64,000 nucleotides of DNA, from contig JADKHG010000014.1 of assembly GCA_016721875.1 (NCBI GenBank), positions 62,001 to 126,000 on the forward strand, read 5' to 3'. The notes beneath the pieces are model-generated. The model did no database searches and had not been told where the DNA came from. It saw nothing but the letters and a program-made list of their open reading frames with translations. Shown here piece after piece: positions 57,056 to 64,000 of the stretch. The position numbers were made by a program, and so were the translations under genes. This DNA comes from Sphingomonadales bacterium. GTDB taxonomy: Bacteria; Pseudomonadota; Alphaproteobacteria; Sphingomonadales; Sphingomonadaceae. Every line of letters starts with the position of its first letter. The first letter of the stretch is position 1.

Positions 57056-58663
57056 CTAAATCCCCAAACGGCTGCGCAGCCGTCTGATCCCTGCCATTGG
57101 CGTATAGCGTTCGGAATACCAATCAAAAACGATCTTTTTGCCATCGTCCGAAACATTGAAGCTGTGCGGACCTTTGACGCCGGTAAAGCGCAAACCGCCC
57201 ACTTGCCGTTCGGAATAGCGGTTCGCATCGAGAGTCTCGACCTCAAACACTGCAATGCCATCGCCATAATCGATTTCGAATGTCTGGCCGAGGCGATAGA
57301 GCTTTCCATCCGACACGATGAAATTCCCTGCCATCCGGCCGCCATTGGGGCTGATGCGAATGGGACTTTGCGGATGTTCGGTGAAATGGCCAAACAGAGA
57401 ATCTGCTGACCACAGTCGCAAGATATTTGAACCGTCAACCTTGCGGTTGCCGAATAGCCAGAGCTTTCCACCGTGGCGCACAAAGGTGGGATCGGTTACG
57501 CCTGCTGCATTGTCCATGGCAAGGGCAACCGGTGTTCCCAGCCGCAGTCCGCTGCCTTCGCCTTCAATGGGATAGATCATTGGCGGCGACCAGTCGGCGA
57601 TCTCGGGCACGCAATATGGCTTGCCCGCTTCTTCGACGACACAAGGGTAGCTGTGATGGCCAGTCGCGGAGTTCAATTTGCTGTAACCATGCGGCCCGAT
57701 GTGCAACAGGGCACCGCGTCCACTATTGGCTTCCAGCGCCTCTACCAGCAAACCACCATCGGGTGCGAAAAAAGGATCGGCTAGAAATGTGTAACCGGAT
57801 GGCGTTTTGGCGTTGTCCCAATTGCCAATAGGCGGAAACGGTCTGGCGGACGTCGCAAGAGCAAGCGCATCGCTCTCCACCGGCACCACTGCAACCCGCC
57901 AGTTTTTCTCCGCCAGCAAGCCATAAGCGAGGCGTTTCACCGCAGTCCAACCGGTGCGCAGGACATGTTGAACCACCGTCCAGTTGCTAGGCAGCCGGTA
58001 GTTCTTGCCTGTGCGGGCTTTGGGAACCGAACGCCCGGATAGCGCATTATCAATCGCGATGTTCAAAAGCAGCGGCGAATGGCGGAACGATTCCATCAGT
58101 GTGGCGCGCCAGCTGTGCCGGATGACCCGCGTTTCGGCAAAGGCCAGCACTTCGCCGGCATCCAGCTTGTTGGTTATGCTTTGGATCATCTGCCCCATCA
58201 GCGACGTGCCATTGGCCATTTCCCAGAACCCGGCCGGACGTCCGCGATAATGGTCTGGATCGCCATGATGATAGGACAGGATCGGCATTGAAACGCCTTC
58301 GGGTACACGCATCAGACCCATGCCGAATTTCAGCACGATATTGGCGCCGCTCGCGCTGATCGCCTGGGCTATGTCGGCTGGCAGCCGCTGCCAATTTCCT
58401 TCCCATTCGCTGTCAAAGCTGCGGATTTCCGCCAGACGGCCGTCAATGTCACCCAGTGGCACCTGACGGGTCAACGGATTGCGCACAGTCGCGAAGTTCA
58501 GCACATAATAGAGGAAATGCTTGGCATATTGGCGTTTCAGCCGGGTGTTGGTGCAGGCAAAAACGGTAATCCTGTCATTGGCAGGCAATGTTAAGAGCGC
58601 CCGGCGCTGCCATTCGTGGACAGTGTCGCCATCGGTAATCAGGATGAAATGCCGACCGCTCAT
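57056..58663 (-). CDS. Formyltransferase-like domain fused to a five-bladed beta-propeller-like domain
   Basis: 535 residues, intact. Residues 1-200 resemble methionyl-tRNA/UDP-sugar formyltransferase folds: LKFGMGLMRVPEGVSMPILS and YHHGDPDHYRGRPAGFWEMA carry the conserved His and the YRG-PxxW pattern, and ITNKLDAGEVLA follows as in the family. Residues 270-520 look like a GH43/glucosamine-inositolphosphorylceramide-transferase-N type propeller (TFLADPFFAPDGGLLVEALE, DPTFVRHGGKLWLFGNR, IRISPNGGRMAGNFIVSDG). Such a protein could N-formylate a sugar amine and bind the glycan. It shares its orientation and spacing (17 nt) with the WlbA-like gene, and the upstream glycosyltransferase gene overlaps it by 4 nt. 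Confidence 0.75.
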   Translation of the reverse strand: MSGRHFILITDGDTVHEWQRRALLTLPANDRITVFACTNTRLKRQYAKHFLYYVLNFATVRNPLTRQVPLGDIDGRLAEIRSFDSEWEGNWQRLPADIAQAISASGANIVLKFGMGLMRVPEGVSMPILSYHHGDPDHYRGRPAGFWEMANGTSLMGQMIQSITNKLDAGEVLAFAETRVIRHSWRATLMESFRHSPLLLNIAIDNALSGRSVPKARTGKNYRLPSNWTVVQHVLRTGWTAVKRLAYGLLAEKNWRVAVVPVESDALALATSARPFPPIGNWDNAKTPSGYTFLADPFFAPDGGLLVEALEANSGRGALLHIGPHGYSKLNSATGHHSYPCVVEEAGKPYCVPEIADWSPPMIYPIEGEGSGLRLGTPVALAMDNAAGVTDPTFVRHGGKLWLFGNRKVDGSNILRLWSADSLFGHFTEHPQSPIRISPNGGRMAGNFIVSDGKLYRLGQTFEIDYGDGIAVFEVETLDANRYSERQVGGLRFTGVKGPHSFNVSDDGKKIVFDWYSERYTPMAGIRRLRSRLGI

Positions 58664-59838
58664 ATTGCCTCGATTTCCATAATGTCTATCATCGCCGCAT
58701 TGACCCGTTCAACGGCATAAATTTCGCGCACCCGATCAAGCGACGCCTGCCCCATGCGTTCGCGCATTGCGCTGTCTTGTCCCAACCGCTCCATGGCGTC
58801 TGCTAACAGCTGCGCGTCGTGCGGCTGAACTAATAGTCCGTTGTGACCATCAACCGTCGTTTGCCTGCATCCCGGAACATCGTTGGTGATGATCGGCCGG
58901 CCCATCGCCATTGCCTCTAGCACAGTGCGCGGCGTGCCTTCGCGCCATGACGGCAACACATAAACCGAAGCAGCGGCAATTGCCGGCCGGACATCCGACA
59001 ATGGCCCCAGATATTCGATCCCGCTGGCAATCAAGGCATCAAGTTCTGCCTGGCTGATTGCATCTGGACCTTCATCAAGCATCCCCGCTAACTGGAAGCG
59101 GCCACCGGGCAAACGCCCTTTTAACAATTTCACCGCATCGCCATATTCGGCCAGCCCCTTGGAGCGCAGCAGCCGTGCGATCAGAAGGAAAATTGGGGCG
59201 TCAGGGAGCGGAGCCGGACTGAAATGTGCGGTATCGACGCCTGATCCATTGACCATCGCGGTTTTGCTCGTGTCGGCCAGACAGCGATGCGCGATAAAAT
59301 CCGCCATATCGTCGGGGTTCTGGAAGATGACCTTGTGATTGCAGGCTGTCGCAATGCGGTACAATTGTCGAGCGACGAATTGTGTAGCCTTGCGCCCTAA
59401 TCCGTCACCTTCAATAAAGACATAGCCAAGCCCGGTCACCCAGCTATAGCTGCGCACGCCCGACACTTTGGCGGCAATGCTTCCCCAGATGTTGGGCTTT
59501 ACCGTATAGCCCAGCACACAATCGGGGCGAATGCTGCTCATCAAGCGGCGCAGTGCGCGGAAATATCCAATGTCGCCGAGCAAACCTCTGCCTGTGCGCT
59601 GCAAAGGCAGGCTGTGCGCCTTCACCCCAATCGCCGCCAATTCATCGGCAATCTCTGCCGGAATATCAGGTGCGCTGGCATGCACCTCCAGTCCCTTTTC
59701 TACCATTGCGCGCAACAGTGGCCCGCGAAAATTGATCAGCGACGGGGCATAGGACCCGTTGACCAATATGCGCCTTGTGGGTGCAATGCATTTGGCAGAT
59801 GGACTTCGCATGGTGCGCGCTGTTACAGGCGCGATCAC
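58660..59838 (-). CDS. Glycosyltransferase family 4
   Basis: 392 residues, though the first 20 are poorly conserved and the start may lie further in. RRILVNGSYAPSLINFRGPL opens the N-terminal Rossmann domain, YTVKPNIWGSIAAKVSGVRS and WVTGLGYVFIEGDG are typical of PglA/WbpJ-type enzymes, and the C-terminal domain has FLLIARLLRSKGLAEYGDAV, VLPSWREGTPRTVLEAMAMG with the E-x7-E donor site and PIITNDVPGCRQTTVDGHNG. It probably adds the second sugar to the lipid-linked intermediate. Its stop overlaps the formyltransferase start. It is divergent from the aminotransferase gene. Confidence 0.88.
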   Translation of the reverse strand: MIAPVTARTMRSPSAKCIAPTRRILVNGSYAPSLINFRGPLLRAMVEKGLEVHASAPDIPAEIADELAAIGVKAHSLPLQRTGRGLLGDIGYFRALRRLMSSIRPDCVLGYTVKPNIWGSIAAKVSGVRSYSWVTGLGYVFIEGDGLGRKATQFVARQLYRIATACNHKVIFQNPDDMADFIAHRCLADTSKTAMVNGSGVDTAHFSPAPLPDAPIFLLIARLLRSKGLAEYGDAVKLLKGRLPGGRFQLAGMLDEGPDAISQAELDALIASGIEYLGPLSDVRPAIAAASVYVLPSWREGTPRTVLEAMAMGRPIITNDVPGCRQTTVDGHNGLLVQPHDAQLLADAMERLGQDSAMRERMGQASLDRVREIYAVERVNAAMIDIMEIEAI

Positions 59839-59875
59839 AGGCTGTCAGCAGCAAACCGACGGAATCGACCAAAAG

Positions 59876-61053
59876 ATGCTCAACTCCCCCTTTTCCCACT
59901 GGCCCAGCTTCACCGAGGAAGAACGCGATGCGGTCGCGCAGGTGCTGATGTCGAACCGGGTCAATTACTGGACCGGAGAGGAATGCCGCCAATTTGAAAA
60001 GGAATTTGCGCAATGGGTTGGTACATCACACGCCATTGCGCTTGCCAACGGCACGCTCGCACTGGACCTTGCCTTGAAGGGCCTTGGTATTGGCGCTGGT
60101 GACGAGGTCGTCGTTACTCCGCGCACATTTATTGCGTCTGCTTCCTGTGTAATCAACGCCGGGGCAACGCCCGTTTTTGCCGATGTTGATGCTGAAAGCG
60201 GCAATATCTCCCCTCAGACAGTTGCCGCAGTGCTCACCGAAAAAGCCGCGCGATCATTCCTGTCCATATTGGCGGCTGGCCTGCCGACATGGACGGTCTG
60301 ATGGCGCTTGCAGCTGACCATCAACTGAAAGTGATAGAGGATTGCGCACAGGCTCATGGTGCCGCCGTAAACGGAAAGAGTGTCGGGGGTCTGGGTCATG
60401 CCGGTGCATGGTCCTTTTGTCAGGACAAGATCATGACCACCGGCGGCGAAGGTGGCATGGTGACCACCGATGACGAGGCGTTATGGTCCGCCATGTGGTC
60501 GTTCAAGGATCATGGCAAAAGCTGGGACGCCATCTACAACCGCAACCATCGCCCCGGCTTCCGCTGGGTGCATGAAAGCATTGGCACCAACTGGCGTATG
60601 CTGGAAATGCAGGCTGTGATCGGGCGCATCCAGCTGAAACGGATGGCAGAATGGACCGCACGCCGCACCGAAATTGCCGGTCGGATTGCAGAAGCTCTCG
60701 CGCCCTTTGGCGCGGCAGTTCGCGTGCCCGTGCCTGAATCCGGCTTCACCCACGCCTATTACCGGCAATATGCCTATGTCCGCCCCGATGGCTTACGCGC
60801 TGGCTGGGACCGCGACCGGATTGTTGCCGAAGCCAATGAAAAGGGCGTGCCTTTGCTCCACGGCACTTGTTCTGAAGTCTATCTGGAAAAGGCCTTTGAC
60901 GGCACAGGCTATCGGCCGACCGAATCTTTGCCAGTGGCGCGCGAACTGGGAGAAACCAGCCTGATGTTCTTGGTTCACCCGACCCTGACGGACGAAGAAG
61001 TCGAAAAGACGTGCCGCGTGGCTGCGGAAGTGTTCAGCGACGCTTCGCGCTGA
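59876..61053 (+). CDS. DegT/DnrJ/EryC1/StrS aminotransferase, frameshifted
   Basis: The start at 59876 gives MLNSPFSHWPSFTEEERDAV, and ALANGTLALDLALKGLGIG and TPRTFIASASCVINAG follow. One base is lost near 60250; the continuation reads RAIIPVHIGGWPADMDGLMA, EDCAQAHGAAVNGKSVGG and GAWSFCQDKIMTTGGEGGM, with the PLP-lysine in CQDK. Intact length is about 392 residues. The NxxTGEEC segment (NYWTGEECRQFEKEF) is typical of the subgroup acting on 4-keto or 3-keto UDP-sugars. It may serve the WlbA-like enzyme at 56082 or a 4-keto sugar made by the WbpM-like dehydratase, with the PglD-like acetyltransferase next to it. Confidence 0.88.
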
Positions 61054-61663
61054 TTGGTGCCGCCGGATTGCCTACCCAGGTTTCGCCTGGCGGGACATTC
61101 TTGGTCACCACCGCACCCATACCAACCGTTGCACCCGCGCCAATGGTCAGTCCCTGCCTTATGATCGCGCCTGAGCCGATATAGGCGCCATCACCGATGG
61201 TAACATTGCCATTGCAGCGCACGGCAGGGGCGAAGGTCACGAAATCACCGATCACGCAGTCATGTTCGACATAGCTGTACAGGTTGCAGTGGAAATGCCG
61301 CCCTATGCGAACATTGCTGGTCACAGTAGTATAGGGAGAGAACAGCGCACCTTCACCAATCTCGACATTGTCCATTTGAACGCAGTTGCCGTGCCGGACG
61401 GAAAAAAAGCCAAGGCCGACTGCTTCGCATTGAACCGCCAGCTTCATCCGGATCAGCCCGTTTGCGACTGCAATGCAGATATGCTTTCCTGCATCAGCGT
61501 CTGCGATAAAGCTATCAAATGACAGCACCTCGTGGCCGTTAATCGAAGCTCCACCGCAGTCATCGACGAAAACCAACCGATCATCCGCACCGATCTGTTC
61601 TCGAACAATGGGCAATACTCCGCGTCCGCAACCACCCGCTCCATAAACCCCGAACAGCGCCAT
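61034..61663 (-). CDS. NeuD/PglD-family sugar O/N-acyltransferase
   Basis: 209 residues. An N-terminal Rossmann-like nucleotide-sugar binding domain (FGVYGAGGCGRGVLPIVREQ) is followed by left-handed beta-helix repeats (VEIGEGALFSPYTTVTSNVR, VTIGDGAYIGSGAIIRQG, LTIGAGATVGMGAVVTKNVP). YVEHDCVIGDFVTFAP includes the EHD catalytic His motif of PglD. It acetylates a UDP-4-amino sugar, as in bacillosamine synthesis. It overlaps the end of the convergent aminotransferase gene by 20 nt and abuts the initiating transferase gene, so PglD/PglC-like functions are adjacent. Confidence 0.9.
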   Translation of the reverse strand: MALFGVYGAGGCGRGVLPIVREQIGADDRLVFVDDCGGASINGHEVLSFDSFIADADAGKHICIAVANGLIRMKLAVQCEAVGLGFFSVRHGNCVQMDNVEIGEGALFSPYTTVTSNVRIGRHFHCNLYSYVEHDCVIGDFVTFAPAVRCNGNVTIGDGAYIGSGAIIRQGLTIGAGATVGMGAVVTKNVPPGETWVGNPAAPISAKRR

Positions 61664-62265
61664 CAGCCCTCGCCTTTCGACCCGGTGAATTTGGGCATCG
61701 GAACATCCTGCGATGCATTAATGCCTTCCCGCTTCACTATCGATGCTACTGTCATGAACAGGATTTTCAGATCAAGCAACATCGACTGGTTGTCGACATA
61801 CCAGATGTCGAGCGCGAATTTTTCGTCCCAGCTGATCGCATTGCGGCCATTGACCTGCGACCAGCCGGTGATGCCGGGGCGCACGGCGTGGCGACGCATC
61901 TGCTGTTCGTTGTAGAGTGGTACATATTCCATCAACAATGGGCGCGGCCCCACAAGACTCATTTCACCGATCAAAACGTTCCACAGTTCCGGCAATTCAT
62001 CGAGGCTGGAGGCGCGCAGGAACCGACCGAAGCGGGTGAGCCGTTCGCTGTCCGGCAGCAAAACTCCGCCGGTCCCGGTAGCATCAGTCATGGTTCGGAA
62101 TTTGAGGATTTCGAACGGCTTTGTCCCCTGCCCCGGGCGTACTTGCCGGAACAGCACTGGTGAACCGAGGAAGACCCGCACCAGCAGCGCCAGCGCCAGC
62201 AAAAGCGGTGCTGCGACGATCAGGCCGGTCAGCGATACAAACAGGTCAAAGGCGCGCTTTGCCAT
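61663..62265 (-). CDS. Initiating sugar-phosphate transferase (PglC/WcaJ-like)
   Basis: Phosphoglycosyl transferase of 200 residues from the ATG at 62265 (MAKRAFDLFVSLTGLIVAAP); the longer frame begins at 62301. One N-terminal hydrophobic re-entrant helix is followed by FRQVRPGQGTKPFEILKFRT, SSLDELPELWNVLIGEMSLV with the catalytic Asp-Glu pair, and GPRPLLMEYVPLYN. It moves a sugar 1-phosphate from UDP-sugar to undecaprenyl phosphate and so begins the repeat unit. Being the short PglC-type form, it likely uses a UDP-diNAc-bacillosamine- or QuiNAc-like sugar. The stop overlaps the start of the PglD-like gene. Confidence 0.92.
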   Translation of the reverse strand: MAKRAFDLFVSLTGLIVAAPLLLALALLVRVFLGSPVLFRQVRPGQGTKPFEILKFRTMTDATGTGGVLLPDSERLTRFGRFLRASSLDELPELWNVLIGEMSLVGPRPLLMEYVPLYNEQQMRRHAVRPGITGWSQVNGRNAISWDEKFALDIWYVDNQSMLLDLKILFMTVASIVKREGINASQDVPMPKFTGSKGEG

Positions 62266-62273
62266 TGTTTTAG

Positions 62274-63287
62274 TCAGACCGAATAATATTCGCGATACCA
62301 CGCGACGAACCGCCGCACGCCTTCGCGCACATCGGTTTGTGGCCGAAACCCGGTAAGCCGTTGCAACAATGAGGCATCGGCCCAGGTTGCAGGAACATCT
62401 CCTTTTTGCATTTCCAGATAATTGCGGATGGCTGGCTTGCCGATTTCCTGCTCAATTGCTTCGACAAAATCGCTTAGCCGCACTTTATCGCTATTACCGA
62501 TATTGACCACCCGGAATGGCGCGGCAGGCGATAGGCTATCTCCTTCGGGAATGGTGGCTGCACTTTCAGGACGTATTGGGACAGCGTCAACGAGCAGGCG
62601 GATACCGCGCACCAGATCTTCAACGTAGGTAAAGTCGCGCCACATATCACCATTGTTGTAAATTTCGATCGGCGTACCTTCGATGATACCCTTGGTGAAT
62701 TTGAACAATGCCATGTCGGGTCGGCCATAGGGTCCATAAACGGTGAAGAAACGGAACATAGTAACGGGTAAATTCCACAGATGGGCGTAGCTATGGCCCA
62801 TCATCTCATTCGCCTTCTTGGTGGCGGCATAGATGGTAAGCGGAGTGTCTGCCTTTTCGGTTTCCGTAAACGGCATTTCCTCATTTGCGCCATAAACCGA
62901 CGAAGTCGATGCCATCAACAGATGCGACACGTCATGGGCTCGTGCACATTCCATGACATTGAAAGTGCCGGTGATGTTGGTGTCGATATAGGCTCTGGGA
63001 TTTTCAAGGCTGTAGCGGACACCGGCTTGCGCTGCGAGGTGTACAACAGCTTCGGGCTTGGTGTCTTCAAACACTTCCGAGATTGCGCCAAAATCCTCGA
63101 TGTTGACGATATGCGCCTTGAAATGGTTCGATTGTTGCAAAATCGCGTGCCGACTTTCTTTCAGCGATACGTCGTAATAGTCGGTCAGCGCATCAATCCC
63201 GACCACATCGAAACCCTCAGCCAGCAACAGCTGGCAAAGATGGAAGCCAATAAAGCCAGCCGAACCCGTAACGATAATCCTGCGCAA
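62274..63287 (-). CDS. NAD-dependent UDP-glucuronate 4-epimerase-like protein
   Basis: 337 residues, intact. RRIIVTGSAGFIGFHLCQLL is the NAD-binding start, YYDVSLKESRHAIL is characteristic of UDP-GlcA 4-epimerases, SSVYGANEEMPFTE and YAATKKANEMMGHSYAHLW carry catalytic Ser, Tyr and Lys, and RFFTVYGPYGRPDMALFKF is the substrate loop. It interconverts UDP-glucuronate and UDP-galacturonate, or the N-acetylated equivalents. It lies 8 nt before the preferred sugar-transferase start. Confidence 0.9.
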   Translation of the reverse strand: MRRIIVTGSAGFIGFHLCQLLLAEGFDVVGIDALTDYYDVSLKESRHAILQQSNHFKAHIVNIEDFGAISEVFEDTKPEAVVHLAAQAGVRYSLENPRAYIDTNITGTFNVMECARAHDVSHLLMASTSSVYGANEEMPFTETEKADTPLTIYAATKKANEMMGHSYAHLWNLPVTMFRFFTVYGPYGRPDMALFKFTKGIIEGTPIEIYNNGDMWRDFTYVEDLVRGIRLLVDAVPIRPESAATIPEGDSLSPAAPFRVVNIGNSDKVRLSDFVEAIEQEIGKPAIRNYLEMQKGDVPATWADASLLQRLTGFRPQTDVREGVRRFVAWYREYYSV

Positions 63288-63360
63288 AATGGAACCTTCC
63301 TCAAATGTTACTTCACTGCCACTCCCTGAACAGGATGTTCGTGAGGATTACGGCAGGTAC

Positions 63361-64000
63361 TTAGTTCAACCGCCCTGATCCATTGCCGTCAGGTTCCCGC
63401 CATCCGACCTGCGTGACCGCTTTGATCGTAGTCCTCAACGTGTCAGCGTCATTTGCTGCCATTGCCGAGGCTAATGCGCCGAGTATCGTTTCAAGTTCGC
63501 ACCATTCAAGGAAATCCTCATTGGCTTTCATGATCCGACTGTGCGCTGTTGGTTCAGGATTGTCGCCGATCAGCAATTCCTCGTACAATTTTTCACCGTC
63601 GCGCAAGCCTGTCACTTCGACTGCAACGTCACCTTCGGGATTAGTGTCGTCGCGCACCGACAGGCCCGACAGTTCAATCATGGTGCGAGCGAGCTCAATG
63701 ATTTTCACCGGCTCGCCCATGTCGAGTACGAAAACCTCTCCGCCCCTTGCCATAGTCCCAGCCTGAATCACCAGCTGCGCGGCTTCGGGAATGGTCATGA
63801 AATAGCGGGTGATTTCTTCATGCGTGACCGTGACCGGGCCACCTTGTTTGATCTGCTGGCGAAACAAGGGCACGACTGACCCGCTCGAGCCAAGCACATT
63901 GCCAAAGCGCACCATCGAGAAACGCGTAGCCGGATTTTCGAGCGCAAAGGCCTGCAAAATCAATTCAGCCAGCCGCTTGCTGGCCCCCATGATATTGGTC
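63361..64000 (-). CDS. Nucleotide-sugar dehydratase WbpM/CapD-like, C-terminal part (cut by window edge)
   Basis: Only the last 213 residues are inside the window; the gene continues beyond 64000. MGASKRLAELILQAFA has the Lys of the YxxxK-like site (in this family M/YxxxK), then TRFSMVRFGNVLGSSGSVVP, VTVTHEEITRYFMTIPEAAQ and VTGLRDGEKLYEELL are signatures of FlaA1/WbpM 4,6-dehydratases with 5-epimerase or retaining activity. The product, a UDP-4-keto-6-deoxy sugar, fits the downstream aminotransferase, PglD-like and PglC-like genes. The missing N-terminus probably holds membrane helices if it is the full WbpM type. Confidence 0.9.
   Translation of the reverse strand, partial: TNIMGASKRLAELILQAFALENPATRFSMVRFGNVLGSSGSVVPLFRQQIKQGGPVTVTHEEITRYFMTIPEAAQLVIQAGTMARGGEVFVLDMGEPVKIIELARTMIELSGLSVRDDTNPEGDVAVEVTGLRDGEKLYEELLIGDNPEPTAHSRIMKANEDFLEWCELETILGALASAMAANDADTLRTTIKAVTQVGWREPDGNGSGRLN

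Noticed and set aside
59759..59875. Longer N-terminus for the aminotransferase
   Set aside because: The first 39 codons are not conserved and overlap the divergent glycosyltransferase gene; the ATG at 59876 gives the usual start.

Overview
The window looks like a chromosomal segment of an alphaproteobacterium of the order Sphingomonadales (Sphingopyxis/Sphingorhabdus-like). This rests on moderately high G+C, the style of the proteins, neighbourhoods I associate with sphingomonads (rsmB / rpe / heparinase II/III / purH; thrC / methyltransferase / folB / SDR), and a GTCGAGCGAAGTCGAGAC-type palindrome that I recall as a common dispersed repeat in such genomes. The assignment is an inference, not a search result.

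A pervasive property of the sequence is that about twenty genes are split by single-base indels. Many can be localised to short homopolymer runs, for example the A-runs at 8846-8850 and in the FAD enzyme near 14330, and the G-run at 16611-16613. Restoring one base rejoins the two halves of a well-known protein family. The most economical reading is uncorrected sequencing error. I therefore annotate such genes over their whole span and say where the frame breaks. A few lesions do not fit that pattern, notably two in-frame insertions in valS.

Layout. (1) 1-25.5 kb is mainly housekeeping: valS (partial at the left edge), a broken amino-acid permease, an S9 peptidase, a GT2 glycosyltransferase, thrC, an rRNA-methyltransferase-like gene, folB and a pteridine-reductase-like SDR. 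Then follows a small envelope set (GT-C-like membrane protein, LTA-synthase-like sulfatase, GtrA flippase, UDP-galactopyranose-mutase-like FAD enzyme), a DEAD-box helicase with a repetitive R/G/D/Q tail, purH, heparinase II/III, rpe, GNAT, rsmB, htpX and a DUF1674 gene. (2) 25.6-36.5 kb is an exopolysaccharide assembly block: Wzc-like copolymerase/tyrosine kinase, an unknown membrane-anchored protein, a Wzy/O-antigen-ligase protein, a hexapeptide acyltransferase, a Wzx flippase, a second polymerase-like membrane protein, and a large beta-helix/RTX protein. (3) 36.7-42.2 kb is an unusual module: methyltransferase, acyltransferase, acyl carrier protein, FkbH-like enzyme and, divergently, a lipoyl-domain plus 2-oxoacid-dehydrogenase-E2-like acyltransferase with a probable zinc ribbon, then a protein joining a small ACP-like segment to a phosphopantetheinyl transferase. 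(4) 42.2-64 kb makes nucleotide sugars and repeat units: two sets of WlbA/WlbB/WlbC-like enzymes, a UDP-sugar 6-dehydrogenase, a WbpG/HisF/HisH trio expected to make an acetamidino sugar, an asparagine-synthase-like amidotransferase, several GT4 glycosyltransferases, a formyltransferase/beta-propeller fusion, a PglD-like acetyltransferase, a PglC/WcaJ-like initiating sugar transferase, epimerases, and the C-terminal part of a WbpM/CapD-like dehydratase cut by the right edge.

How it fits together: region 4 would build di-N-acylated, partly amidinated uronic-acid sugars and start the repeat unit on undecaprenyl phosphate. GT4/GT2 enzymes would extend it, and Wzx, Wzy and Wzc would flip, polymerise and control chain length. 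The carrier-protein module in region 3 would supply an acyl (possibly glyceryl-derived) decoration. That module is the best candidate for an undescribed system. I saw no CRISPR array, tRNA, rRNA, integrase or intact insertion sequence.
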